A stretch of 12,047 bases of DNA, from NCBI GenBank assembly GCA_018971905.1, contig JAGWZS010000032.1, positions 1 through 12,047 of the forward strand. Direction: 5' to 3'. Below the pieces are notes generated by a model. The model ran no database searches and was not told where the DNA came from. It worked only from the letters and a program-made list of their open reading frames with translations. The DNA comes from Rhodospirillales bacterium (GTDB taxonomy: Bacteria > Pseudomonadota > Alphaproteobacteria > Acetobacterales > Acetobacteraceae). Position numbers and translations under genes: made by a program. Below, in pieces: positions 1-7,306 of the stretch. How positions within the stretch are numbered: the first letter of the stretch is position 1; the number at the start of each line of letters is the position of its first letter.

Positions 1-74
1 AGACCTGGCAGCTCAACGGCCGGCTACTGCGCCCGGCGATGGTTGTGGTTTCCAAGGCGCCCGCGCAAAATTAG
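1..74 (+). CDS. C-terminal end of an unrecognised protein (5' partial)
   Basis: Frame 3 is open from the window edge to a TAG at 72-74 and encodes about 23 residues, including WQLNGRLLRPAMVVVSKAP. The alternation of basic and hydrophobic residues looks like the end of a folded domain, but I cannot assign a family from so few residues. The main support is the junction: its TAG overlaps the TAA of the minus-strand gene (TTA at 71-73) in a TTAG tetranucleotide. The same convergent arrangement recurs at 7303-7306 in this window. The fragment could still be a chance open frame, since it is short and GC-rich. Confidence 0.4.
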   Translation, partial: TWQLNGRLLRPAMVVVSKAPAQN

Positions 75-2788
75 TTTCTGAGCGGGGCCACACCCGCCGG
101 TTTTGCCCCGCTCAACCCAAAAATGCCCCGCAGAAAGCCCGGCGTGAGTGCCGAAAGCGGGTTCACACTCACCTGCGGATCATCGAGCGGCCCTTGCACG
201 TGCGCCCGCATGGCAATCAACCCACCACCCTTCTCCGCCGAAAACAAATGCCCCAGCAGCGGAATTTTCCCCAGAAGCGCATTGAGTGCGTATGCGGGGA
301 CGATGGTGGTGGCAAGATTGCAGATGTCGGTGCTGGTATTCACCGTGCCGCTGGCGGTAAAGCCCAGTGATTCGGAATAGGCGTCAGCACCTTGCAGGTG
401 CAGCACGTCGCCATCCAGCGTGAAAGGGACCGTGGCGTGGTCGATGAGCAGACCAGGGCCGGAAACCGCTTCCGCCACGCCATAAAGGGTGGCCGCCTGC
501 AGTACCTTGATGAAGCCGGGCGCATTCACCATCCTGGCCTGGCTGAGCTTCAAAACCCCTTCGGCCGGCGCACCGCCATATTCGGCTTGCAGGTTAAGCC
601 CGCCGCCGCGCATATTGCCATAAATGTCCAGTGCCCGCAGTAATGTGCCCGCGTCATCGCCCTGTATGTTCAGGCTGCGGCGGGAGGCGGAAACCGGTGC
701 CACCAGCACACTCACACCCTGCGCCGTGCCCACGGCATGGTCGAGGGTATAGCCCTGCCCCGAAGCGGTAAGGCTGACATTGGTTAACCCCGGCGCGGGC
801 GGTTTAGAGACATACAGCGTTTGAAACGACAGCGAAGCCCGCCAAGGTGCGCCCGGCCCGGCGGGCTTGGCCGGGGCAGCCTTTGCCTGCGCTTCAGCCT
901 TCTTCCAGCCGCGGCGCCGCAGGTCCAACACCGCGCCGCTAGCCCGCAACACCCATGGCGCGCCAGCTGTGGCGGGAACACTGAGCCTGCCGCTGGCCTC
1001 GGAGCGGCCAATCTGCGCGTTCTGCAGCGTGAACAACCGCCCCTGGCTGTAGCCATGCACGGAAAAACCAGGCGCCTGCACGTCCAGACTTTGAATATCA
1101 GCCAGGCTGCCATTATGCAGGGTAAAACGCGCCGTGAGGCTGCCCGTACTCCCGGGCGATTTTTCCCATCCCAGCAAGGGCAACGCCAGGCCAACCGGCG
1201 TCAGGTCCGCCGTCACCTCAGCCTGTTGCTGCCCGTTGGGGGGGCCACTTACCGCAAACACAAACGGCGCCGAACCTTGTGCCGCAGAGCTGATGCTGCT
1301 TGGCGTATCCAGCCCGAAGGCACGCCAGAGTGCCGGCCCGGCGGCGCCTTTAATGGTCAGCGTCTGGCTGCCATTGCGGCTGAAGTTCTGGTTCATCGTC
1401 ACGCGGGCGGGTTTACCAGCCAAATCCGCCGTGGCGGTGGCGCTCAGCGTGCGGCCATCCGTTGTCAGTTTCACCGCGCCGTTGCTGAAACTGATGCCCG
1501 GAATGGGGGTGGCCATATGCACGCCGGTCAGGTCTGCGTGGATATCCAAGGTCACGTCCGCCAGGGTAAGATTTTTCTTGAAGGGGATCGTCGCGGCCAG
1601 GCTGCCCCGCGCGGCACCGGTGGCGCCCCGTATTTCCGGTGCGGTGGTGTCCAGCAGGCTCAACGGCGGTGCGGCCAAAACCGAAAGTACATCCTGCACC
1701 CGCCCTGCGAGGTCGAGTTTAAGGTCTCCGAACTGATCCTTGGCCGTAAGGTCGGTAATCACCAGGCTGCCGCTCTTTAAGGCCACCCCGCCGGTTTCGC
1801 CGGCACTCGCCGTAATCACCGCGGTATCCGCGCCGGGCAAGGTGAATACACCGTTCAGATGCTCGATTGGCGCGGCGCCGCGCAGCCAGGTCAGCGTGAG
1901 GTTGTCACCGCTGAACTGGCCTTGGGCGTTTTGAAGCTGGAAGTGGGAAAGGTCGCCATTGGCTGACATGTCAAAGCTGAACTGCGCATCGTGCGCCGTG
2001 CCAGCGGTGATGTTGCGGGTCACCCATCTGCGCGTGTCCCGCAACACATCCGGCGGCCAAAAGGCTGGCAGGTCCTGCGCCTGCAAGGCATCCACATGCA
2101 CATTCAATCGGCCAAGCCACAGCCTGTTCCGGTGCGCATGAAAACTGAAAGTGAGGCGCGGCGCGCTCTGCCCCCGCTGGGCCAGCTGCGCCAACCCATT
2201 GGTTACATTCACGTCTCCGCTTTGTGAAACCGCGAGGACGAAATGGGCAGCACTCAACGCAATGCGATTCTCGCCACTGCCGATATCGCCAGCCCCCACC
2301 GTTACGTAAACCGCCCCCCGCAGCAGCGTGAAGCCGGGCCCTGGCCAGAGGTTCGCATACCACGCCACCGGCACATTTCCGTCAGGGAATGTCGCCCCCA
2401 CCCCGCTGAGCAGCACCGGGTCCCGCCCGCCGAACAAATCCGCCACCGGCAAAGAGAGGTCGGCATAGGGAATTTCCGCCAGGGTGCCGCCAGAATCCGT
2501 TACCACCTCTATGTGCGCGAGCCGCAGCACCAGCGGCATGGCGCCGCCACGGCGATACCCAGCCCAGGCAAGCTCCGCCTTGGCCACATGCACCTCCACG
2601 CCCTCGCCGGTTACGCGTGAGGCAAGGCTGGCGGCCAGTTGTGGAATCTCCAGCGGCCCTTTCGAGAGCCGGTAAGCCAGTAACCCGAACGAGGCAAAAG
2701 CCAGCAGCACCAGCAGCATGGCGATACGGCCAAGCTGGTGCAATGCTTCAACAATAATCCAGGCCGCTTGACCTCTGCGGGACTTCAT
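71..2788 (-). CDS. YhdP/AsmA-like protein with DUF3971 and AsmA-like C-terminal region
   Basis: This 905-residue protein has a short basic cytoplasmic start (MKSRRGQ), one hydrophobic segment at about residues 21-38, and then a long beta-rich periplasmic body. A WPPDVLRDTRRWV block near residues 240-260 is typical of DUF3971. The C-terminus (about 830-905) has the family hallmark: VPAYALN, then a GKIPLLGHLF-type stretch, then GPLDDPQVSVNPLSALTPG. An Ala/Lys/Pro-rich linker lies near residue 630. In E. coli, YhdP and its AsmA relatives act as bridges moving phospholipid between inner and outer membranes; the same role here is inferred. It is shorter than E. coli YhdP (about 1270 residues). I chose the start at 2788 because it directly precedes the membrane anchor. 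The open frame extends upstream to 3070, but that part is Pro/Arg-rich and antisense to glnE. No strong ribosome site is visible. It is divergent from glnE. Confidence 0.88.
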   Translation of the reverse strand: MKSRRGQAAWIIVEALHQLGRIAMLLVLLAFASFGLLAYRLSKGPLEIPQLAASLASRVTGEGVEVHVAKAELAWAGYRRGGAMPLVLRLAHIEVVTDSGGTLAEIPYADLSLPVADLFGGRDPVLLSGVGATFPDGNVPVAWYANLWPGPGFTLLRGAVYVTVGAGDIGSGENRIALSAAHFVLAVSQSGDVNVTNGLAQLAQRGQSAPRLTFSFHAHRNRLWLGRLNVHVDALQAQDLPAFWPPDVLRDTRRWVTRNITAGTAHDAQFSFDMSANGDLSHFQLQNAQGQFSGDNLTLTWLRGAAPIEHLNGVFTLPGADTAVITASAGETGGVALKSGSLVITDLTAKDQFGDLKLDLAGRVQDVLSVLAAPPLSLLDTTAPEIRGATGAARGSLAATIPFKKNLTLADVTLDIHADLTGVHMATPIPGISFSNGAVKLTTDGRTLSATATADLAGKPARVTMNQNFSRNGSQTLTIKGAAGPALWRAFGLDTPSSISSAAQGSAPFVFAVSGPPNGQQQAEVTADLTPVGLALPLLGWEKSPGSTGSLTARFTLHNGSLADIQSLDVQAPGFSVHGYSQGRLFTLQNAQIGRSEASGRLSVPATAGAPWVLRASGAVLDLRRRGWKKAEAQAKAAPAKPAGPGAPWRASLSFQTLYVSKPPAPGLTNVSLTASGQGYTLDHAVGTAQGVSVLVAPVSASRRSLNIQGDDAGTLLRALDIYGNMRGGGLNLQAEYGGAPAEGVLKLSQARMVNAPGFIKVLQAATLYGVAEAVSGPGLLIDHATVPFTLDGDVLHLQGADAYSESLGFTASGTVNTSTDICNLATTIVPAYALNALLGKIPLLGHLFSAEKGGGLIAMRAHVQGPLDDPQVSVNPLSALTPGFLRGIFGLSGAKPAGVAPLRN

Positions 2789-2805
2789 TCTGTTCTGCTT
2801 GCCAG

Positions 2806-5658
2806 ATGCCCCGCGATCTTCACAAGCCATGCTTTCCAGATGCCGCCAATCCGGCGGCGGCGGCGCGCCTGCGGGAAGATTTCTCCGCCCTCGGCGTGCG
2901 GGAGGCAGCCGTTGCCGCCACCGAATCGGGGGCCGCCCTGCTGGCGGTCCTGGGCGGTAACGCACCTTATCTGGCCGAGCTTGCCTGCCGTGAGCCCGCC
3001 ACGCTGATCGCCTGCCTGGAAACCGGGCCGCAAAGCCCGATCCAGACGGTTCTGGCAGGGCTGGACGCACTGCCCCCCAACCTGCCCCGCGCCAGCCTCA
3101 GCGCAGCGCTGCGCCAGGCCAAGCGGCAAGTGGCGCTGGCTATCGCCATCGCGGATATCGGCGGCATCTGGACGCTGGAACAGGTGACTGGCGCGCTCTC
3201 CGGCCTTGCCGAAACCGCCTTGCGCGCCGCCACCCGCCATCTGCTTCGCGCCCTGCATGAAGCCGGAGGAATCACCCTGCCCTACCCGGAGGAACCCGAA
3301 CGCGAAAGCGGCTTCGTGGCGCTGGCACTCGGCAAGCTGGGCGCGCGGGAGCTTAATTATTCATCAGATATCGATCTTGTCCTGCTTTACGATCCCGAAT
3401 CCTCTCCCTACGCCCCAGACTCGCAGCCGCTGATGGCCCGCCTGGCGCGGGATCTCACCACCCTGCTCTCAGTGCGGGATGAGGAAGGCTATGTGTTCCG
3501 TGTCGATCTGCGGCTCCGCCCGGACCCTGGCGCCACCCCGCCCGTGGTGGCTCTGCCCACCGCCCTCACCTATTACGAAAGCCATGGCCGCACATGGGAG
3601 CGCGCGGCGTTCTCCAAAGCGCGCCCGGTGGCGGGGGACCTTGCGCTTGGCCGGCATTTCCTCGCCGCCATCCGCCCCTTCATCTGGCGCAAATATCTGG
3701 ATTTCGCGGCCATCTCCGACATTCACGAGATGAAACGCCAGATCGACGCACAGCACAGCGCCAAGGGGCTGCACGGGCTGGATGTGAAGCTGGGGCGCGG
3801 CGGCATCCGGGAGATCGAGTTCATCGTACAGACGCTGGGGCTTGTCTGGGGCGGACAAAACCCGGCTTTGCGCATCCCCGCCACGCTGGAAGCCCTGCCT
3901 GCCATGGCCCGCGCCGGACATATACCCGAGCGCGCCGCCCGCCAGCTCGCCGCCGATTACCGGGAGCTGCGCCGCGTGGAGCACCGGCTGCAAATGGTAG
4001 CGGACCGCCAGACCCATGAACTGCCCGCCACCGATACCGCCCTGGATGCTTTCTGCGTCTTCCTGAACGCACCTCATTTCAGGCGAGACTTCCCTCGCCT
4101 GCTGAACCGCGTGCACAAGCATTTCCTGGAATTCTTCGATGCCGGGGCGGAAAACGGCAAGGGCGCACTGGACCCTGGCCAAAACGGCCCGCCGCCCGCC
4201 GCCTTTTCTGCCAGGCTGCATGAGCTGGGCTTCAAGGACGACAAGCATATCGCCGAACGGCTGCGGGACTGGGCCTCTGGCACCATGCCCGCCTTGCGCT
4301 CACCACGGGCGCGGGAATTGCTGGAAACGCTGCTGCCGCATCTGCTCTCGGCCCTTGGCGCGCAGCCCGAGCCGGACAAAGTGTTCGCGCATTTCGACAC
4401 GCTGCTCGGCCGCCAGCGCGCCGGGGTACAGCTATTATCCCTCTTCGCCCGCAACACCGCCCTGCTGCGGCGCCTGGCCGCCGTGCTGGGCGCGGCTCCG
4501 GCGCTTTCGGATTATCTGTCTGACGACGCCCAGGCGCTGGACGGGCTGCTGGCTCCGCAGGCGCGCTTTTCTGCCCCCCGGCCTTTGCTGCGGCACCTGC
4601 TGGCCGAGGCGGAGGATTTGGAGCAGGCCGCTACCACCATGCGGCGCTTCGTGCGGCAGGAGGAATTTCACCTCTCCGTCGCCACGCTGGAAGGCCGGTT
4701 GGACGCGAACGAGGCCGGGCGCCTGCGCAGCACGCTGGCGGAAGCCGCACTCTCCCAACTTCTGCCCTTCGTGATCACCGCGCAGAAGGAACGCCAGGGC
4801 GCGGTGCGTGGCGCCAAAGTGGCGGTTGTGGCGCTGGGCAAGGCCGGTGCGGGAGAAATGCTGGCGGGCTCAGATCTCGACCTGATGCTGGTTTACGACC
4901 ATGCCCCCGCCGCCATTGCCCCCACCCAATGGTTTGTGCGGCTTAGCCACAGCTTTATCGGCGCGCTCACCGCACAGGGACCGGGCGGGCCACTCTACCA
5001 TGTGGATATGCGGCTGCGCCCCTCCGGCAACCAGGGGCCGGTGGCCGTCTCGCTCGCCGCCTTTCGTAACTACCACGCCCGCGACTCCTGGACCTGGGAG
5101 CGTCTGGCGCTCACCCGTGCGCGGGTGATGGCCGCCACACCCGGCTTTGCCGCCACAGTGCGTGAGGCGATTCTGAACGCGCTCTGCCGCCCGGAACCCC
5201 GCGCCAAGATACTTGCCGACACAGCCGATATGCAGGCCCGGCTGGCCGCGGAAATGCCGCCGCGTGGACCGTTCGACCTGCGGTCCATCCCCGGTGGGAT
5301 GATGGAGGTCAGCTTCATCGCCCAGGCATTGCAGCTCATTCACGGCGCCACGGAACCCGCCTTGTTTCAGCCCAACACGGCAGCCGCGCTGAAAACCCTG
5401 GCCGATGCCGGGCACCTGCGCCAGAGCGAAGCCGAAACCCTGATCCATGCGGATTTCCTGTGGCGGACCGTTCAGGGCATTAACCGCATCACCGGCCTTG
5501 CCAGCCGCGCCACCACGCCGCCCGCTGCCATGCAGGAGCCCCTGCTGCGCGCCACCGGTTTTGCAACGCTGGAGGCACTGCAAGGCGAAATTGCTGATAC
5601 CGCGAAGGCCGCGCACAGTATTTTCTCAACCCTGATCATTGAAGGAACCGCCCTATGA
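2806..5658 (+). CDS. glnE: bifunctional glutamine synthetase adenylyltransferase/adenylyl-removing enzyme
   Basis: GlnE adds AMP to, or removes it from, a tyrosine of glutamine synthetase, in response to PII and glutamine. At 950 residues it matches the usual length (E. coli 946). Two nucleotidyltransferase modules are present. The N-terminal, adenylyl-removing module has ALGKLGARELNYSSDIDL with D188/D190 and a third Asp, D234, in VDLRLRP, followed by GGIREIEF at 332-339. The C-terminal, adenylylating module has KAGAGEMLAGSDLDLM with D690/D692 and D734 in VDMRLRP. Its counterpart of GGIREIEF reads GGMMEVSF (830-837), with Ser836 where the first module has Glu338. A helical linker between them would hold the PII-responsive region. 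ATG 2806 is the first start after an in-frame TAA at 2755-2757; no clear Shine-Dalgarno precedes it. The stop overlaps the next gene's ATG (ATGA), which suggests co-translation with bcp. Confidence 0.96.
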   Translation: MPRDLHKPCFPDAANPAAAARLREDFSALGVREAAVAATESGAALLAVLGGNAPYLAELACREPATLIACLETGPQSPIQTVLAGLDALPPNLPRASLSAALRQAKRQVALAIAIADIGGIWTLEQVTGALSGLAETALRAATRHLLRALHEAGGITLPYPEEPERESGFVALALGKLGARELNYSSDIDLVLLYDPESSPYAPDSQPLMARLARDLTTLLSVRDEEGYVFRVDLRLRPDPGATPPVVALPTALTYYESHGRTWERAAFSKARPVAGDLALGRHFLAAIRPFIWRKYLDFAAISDIHEMKRQIDAQHSAKGLHGLDVKLGRGGIREIEFIVQTLGLVWGGQNPALRIPATLEALPAMARAGHIPERAARQLAADYRELRRVEHRLQMVADRQTHELPATDTALDAFCVFLNAPHFRRDFPRLLNRVHKHFLEFFDAGAENGKGALDPGQNGPPPAAFSARLHELGFKDDKHIAERLRDWASGTMPALRSPRARELLETLLPHLLSALGAQPEPDKVFAHFDTLLGRQRAGVQLLSLFARNTALLRRLAAVLGAAPALSDYLSDDAQALDGLLAPQARFSAPRPLLRHLLAEAEDLEQAATTMRRFVRQEEFHLSVATLEGRLDANEAGRLRSTLAEAALSQLLPFVITAQKERQGAVRGAKVAVVALGKAGAGEMLAGSDLDLMLVYDHAPAAIAPTQWFVRLSHSFIGALTAQGPGGPLYHVDMRLRPSGNQGPVAVSLAAFRNYHARDSWTWERLALTRARVMAATPGFAATVREAILNALCRPEPRAKILADTADMQARLAAEMPPRGPFDLRSIPGGMMEVSFIAQALQLIHGATEPALFQPNTAAALKTLADAGHLRQSEAETLIHADFLWRTVQGINRITGLASRATTPPAAMQEPLLRATGFATLEALQGEIADTAKAAHSIFSTLIIEGTAL

Positions 5659-6143
5659 GCCTCACCGAAGGAGCCACCGCGCCGGATTTCTCCCTGCCTG
5701 CCACCGGTGGGCGCACAATCTCTCTTGGCAGCCTGAAGGGCAAGCCATTCGTGCTTTATTTCTACCCCCGCGCCGACACGCCGGGCTGCACCAAGGAAGC
5801 CTGCGCCTTCCAGGCCGGATTGCCCGATTTTTCGGGCCTTGGCGTTACCGTCATTGGTGTGTCCAAGGACAAGATGAAGCCGCTGGAAAAATTCGCGGAG
5901 AAATACACGCTGGAATTCCCCCTGGCGTCCGACCCTGAAGCCACGGTGATCGACGCGTATGGCGCCTGGCAGGAGAAATCCATGTACGGCAAAAAATACA
6001 TGGGCATTGAACGCTCCACCGTGCTGGTGGATGCTGCCGGAAAGATCGCGAAGCTCTGGCCGAAAGTAAAAATCGACGGCCATGCCGATGACGTCTTGAA
6101 GGCCGTGCGCGCGCTTGGGCAGGCGCGTCAGGAGAATCATTAA
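5655..6143 (+). CDS. bcp: thioredoxin-dependent peroxiredoxin, Bcp/PrxQ type
   Basis: This 162-residue cytosolic peroxiredoxin reduces hydrogen peroxide and organic hydroperoxides, with electrons from thioredoxin. The active-site segment YPRADTPGCTKEACAF carries the peroxidatic Cys45 (with Pro38, Thr42 and Gly44 of the Prx motif) and Cys50, at the spacing of the resolving cysteine in the E. coli Bcp subgroup. Arg120 in IERSTVLVD is the conserved active-site arginine. Length and start match the family. A good ribosome site (AAGGA, 5642-5646) sits eight bases before the ATG, inside the end of glnE, and the ATGA overlap points to translational coupling. An 86-bp AT-richer gap separates it from the GGDEF gene. 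Confidence 0.96.
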   Translation: MSLTEGATAPDFSLPATGGRTISLGSLKGKPFVLYFYPRADTPGCTKEACAFQAGLPDFSGLGVTVIGVSKDKMKPLEKFAEKYTLEFPLASDPEATVIDAYGAWQEKSMYGKKYMGIERSTVLVDAAGKIAKLWPKVKIDGHADDVLKAVRALGQARQENH

Positions 6144-6157
6144 ATTCCAGAGCAGCG

Positions 6158-6173
6158 GCGCAAAATTTTACGC
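6158..6173. repeat. imperfect palindrome in the bcp-GGDEF intergenic region
   Basis: GCGCAAAATTTTACGC is a palindrome with one mismatched pair (C6161/A6170), centred on AAAATTTT. It lies 15 bp after the bcp stop. As RNA the stem would need to open a loop from its A/T centre, and no uridine run follows, so it is a poor terminator candidate. It may be a protein-binding site or simply part of the AT-rich gap. Confidence 0.25.
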
Positions 6174-6196
6174 GGCATTAACATTTCGAGATGATT

Positions 6197-6229
6197 ATGA
6201 ACCTGCAATGGGAATAAGGTTCATGAACC
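6197..6229 (+). promoter_or_regulatory. inverted-repeat cluster and 12-bp palindrome overlapping the ribosome site of the GGDEF gene
   Basis: ATGAACCT (6197-6204) and AGGTTCAT (6217-6224) form a perfect 8-bp inverted repeat with a 12-base loop. The right arm continues into GGTTCATGAACC (6218-6229), a perfect 12-bp palindrome that ends at the base before the ATG at 6230. The only Shine-Dalgarno-like sequence (AAGG, 6216-6219) starts at the base before the right arm, and its AGG (6217-6219) would pair with CCT of the left arm. The cluster could be a dimeric repressor operator or an mRNA hairpin masking the ribosome site. No convincing -35/-10 pair was found in the 86-bp gap. Confidence 0.5.
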
Positions 6230-7306
6230 ATGTCTGGACTGATTGAAGCTCCGCCTTCCAAAATCAATGCGGACGTTCATTCTTTGAACGGGCCTGAACA
6301 ACAGCGGGCGTTCAGCCTCGGCGGCTACGACATACTCGACAGCGAGCCTGAAGCTTCGTTTGACGATCTTGCGTATCTCGCCGCCAGTTTTTGCAATGCC
6401 GCTGCCGCACTTATCTGCTTTTTCACGCCAGGCGGACAATGGATAAAAGCCCGCTGGGCAGGCAGCGCCCACGCGGCGCGGCTGGAAAAGCTGCCGCGCT
6501 ACGCCAAATTGTACGACCCCAACCTGCATGCAAGCGATGGCATTCTGCTGCAAACCGGCGTGGCGGAGCCAGACCTCGCCGCTACCAAGCTGCGCATTGC
6601 GGGTGCTGCACCGCTTACCACACCAGATGGACTGGTGATCGGCAGCCTTTTACTGCTGGACAAGCGTGAGCGCATCCTGGCGGATAGCCAGTGCGAAGTG
6701 CTCATAAAGCTTGGCTGCCAGGTCATGAGGCTGCTTGAGCTGCGCCGTACCTTGATGGGACTTTCCGAAGCCAACGCCCGGCTTGGCCAGCAGAACATGA
6801 CCGATGCACTGACTGGCATTCCCAACCGCCGCGCCTACGACCACAGGCTGGCGGCGGAAGTCTCGCGCGCTGAACGCACAGGCGAGGCGCTTTCCTTGCT
6901 GCTGATGGATATCGACCAGTTCAAAATCTATAATGACGAATACGGGCATTTGGCGGGGGATGCCGCGTTGCAATGCGTGGCCAGGCTGCTGCGCGGCGCC
7001 CTGCGGCCATATGATTTCCTCGCCCGCTATGGCGGGGAGGAGTTCGCCATTATCCTGCCCTCCACCGACCTGACGAACGCGCTAATGGTGGCAGAACGTA
7101 TGCGCAGCCTTGTGGCCACGGCGGATATTCCATACCGCAAGCTTAGCCTCTCCATCGGCGTGTCCCGGCTGGATATTGAAGCCGGAGCGCGCGCCTTGGT
7201 TCTTGCCGCGGACAACGGCCTGTACCGGGCCAAAGCGGCGGGGCGCAACAAGGTGGTGGTCGGCAAATTGCGGGAAGATGCCGTGGCAGGCTCGGCGCGA
7301 GCTTAA
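6230..7306 (+). CDS. GAF-domain diguanylate cyclase (GGDEF)
   Basis: This 358-residue soluble protein is predicted to make cyclic di-GMP from two GTP. Residues about 28-172 form a GAF-type sensor (start [20 protein letters not shown], later [20 protein letters not shown]), with no membrane segment or signal peptide. A helical linker (about 165-190, [20 protein letters not shown]) could form the dimer coiled coil. The GGDEF domain (about 190-345) starts with [13 protein letters not shown] and has metal-binding Asp227 (in MDIDQF), a complete GGEEF signature at 268-272, and an RPYD I-site at 259-262, exactly five residues upstream. It should therefore be active and product-inhibited. The GAF ligand cannot be read from sequence. 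It follows bcp in the same direction, but with its own leader. Its TAA overlaps the mutM stop on the other strand. Confidence 0.93.
   Translation: MSGLIEAPPSKINADVHSLNGPEQQRAFSLGGYDILDSEPEASFDDLAYLAASFCNAAAALICFFTPGGQWIKARWAGSAHAARLEKLPRYAKLYDPNLHASDGILLQTGVAEPDLAATKLRIAGAAPLTTPDGLVIGSLLLLDKRERILADSQCEVLIKLGCQVMRLLELRRTLMGLSEANARLGQQNMTDALTGIPNRRAYDHRLAAEVSRAERTGEALSLLLMDIDQFKIYNDEYGHLAGDAALQCVARLLRGALRPYDFLARYGGEEFAIILPSTDLTNALMVAERMRSLVATADIPYRKLSLSIGVSRLDIEAGARALVLAADNGLYRAKAAGRNKVVVGKLREDAVAGSARA

Noticed and set aside
821..1780. 319-codon open frame on the plus strand inside the yhdP-like gene
   Set aside because: It is the complement of a well-supported coding region in GC-rich DNA. 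The product is low-complexity Arg/Gly/Ala/Gln with no recognisable domain.
2789..3070. 94-residue N-terminal extension of the yhdP-like open frame
   Set aside because: It is Pro/Arg-rich, lies antisense to glnE codons, and precedes a clear start followed by a basic residue patch and membrane anchor at 2788.
3469..4248. 259-codon minus-strand open frame opposite the first half of glnE
   Set aside because: Shadow of GC-rich coding DNA, with no domain or start signal.
4870..5616. 248-codon minus-strand open frame opposite the adenylylating domain of glnE
   Set aside because: Shadow frame: Gly/His/Arg-rich composition, no motif, and glnE is intact on the other strand.
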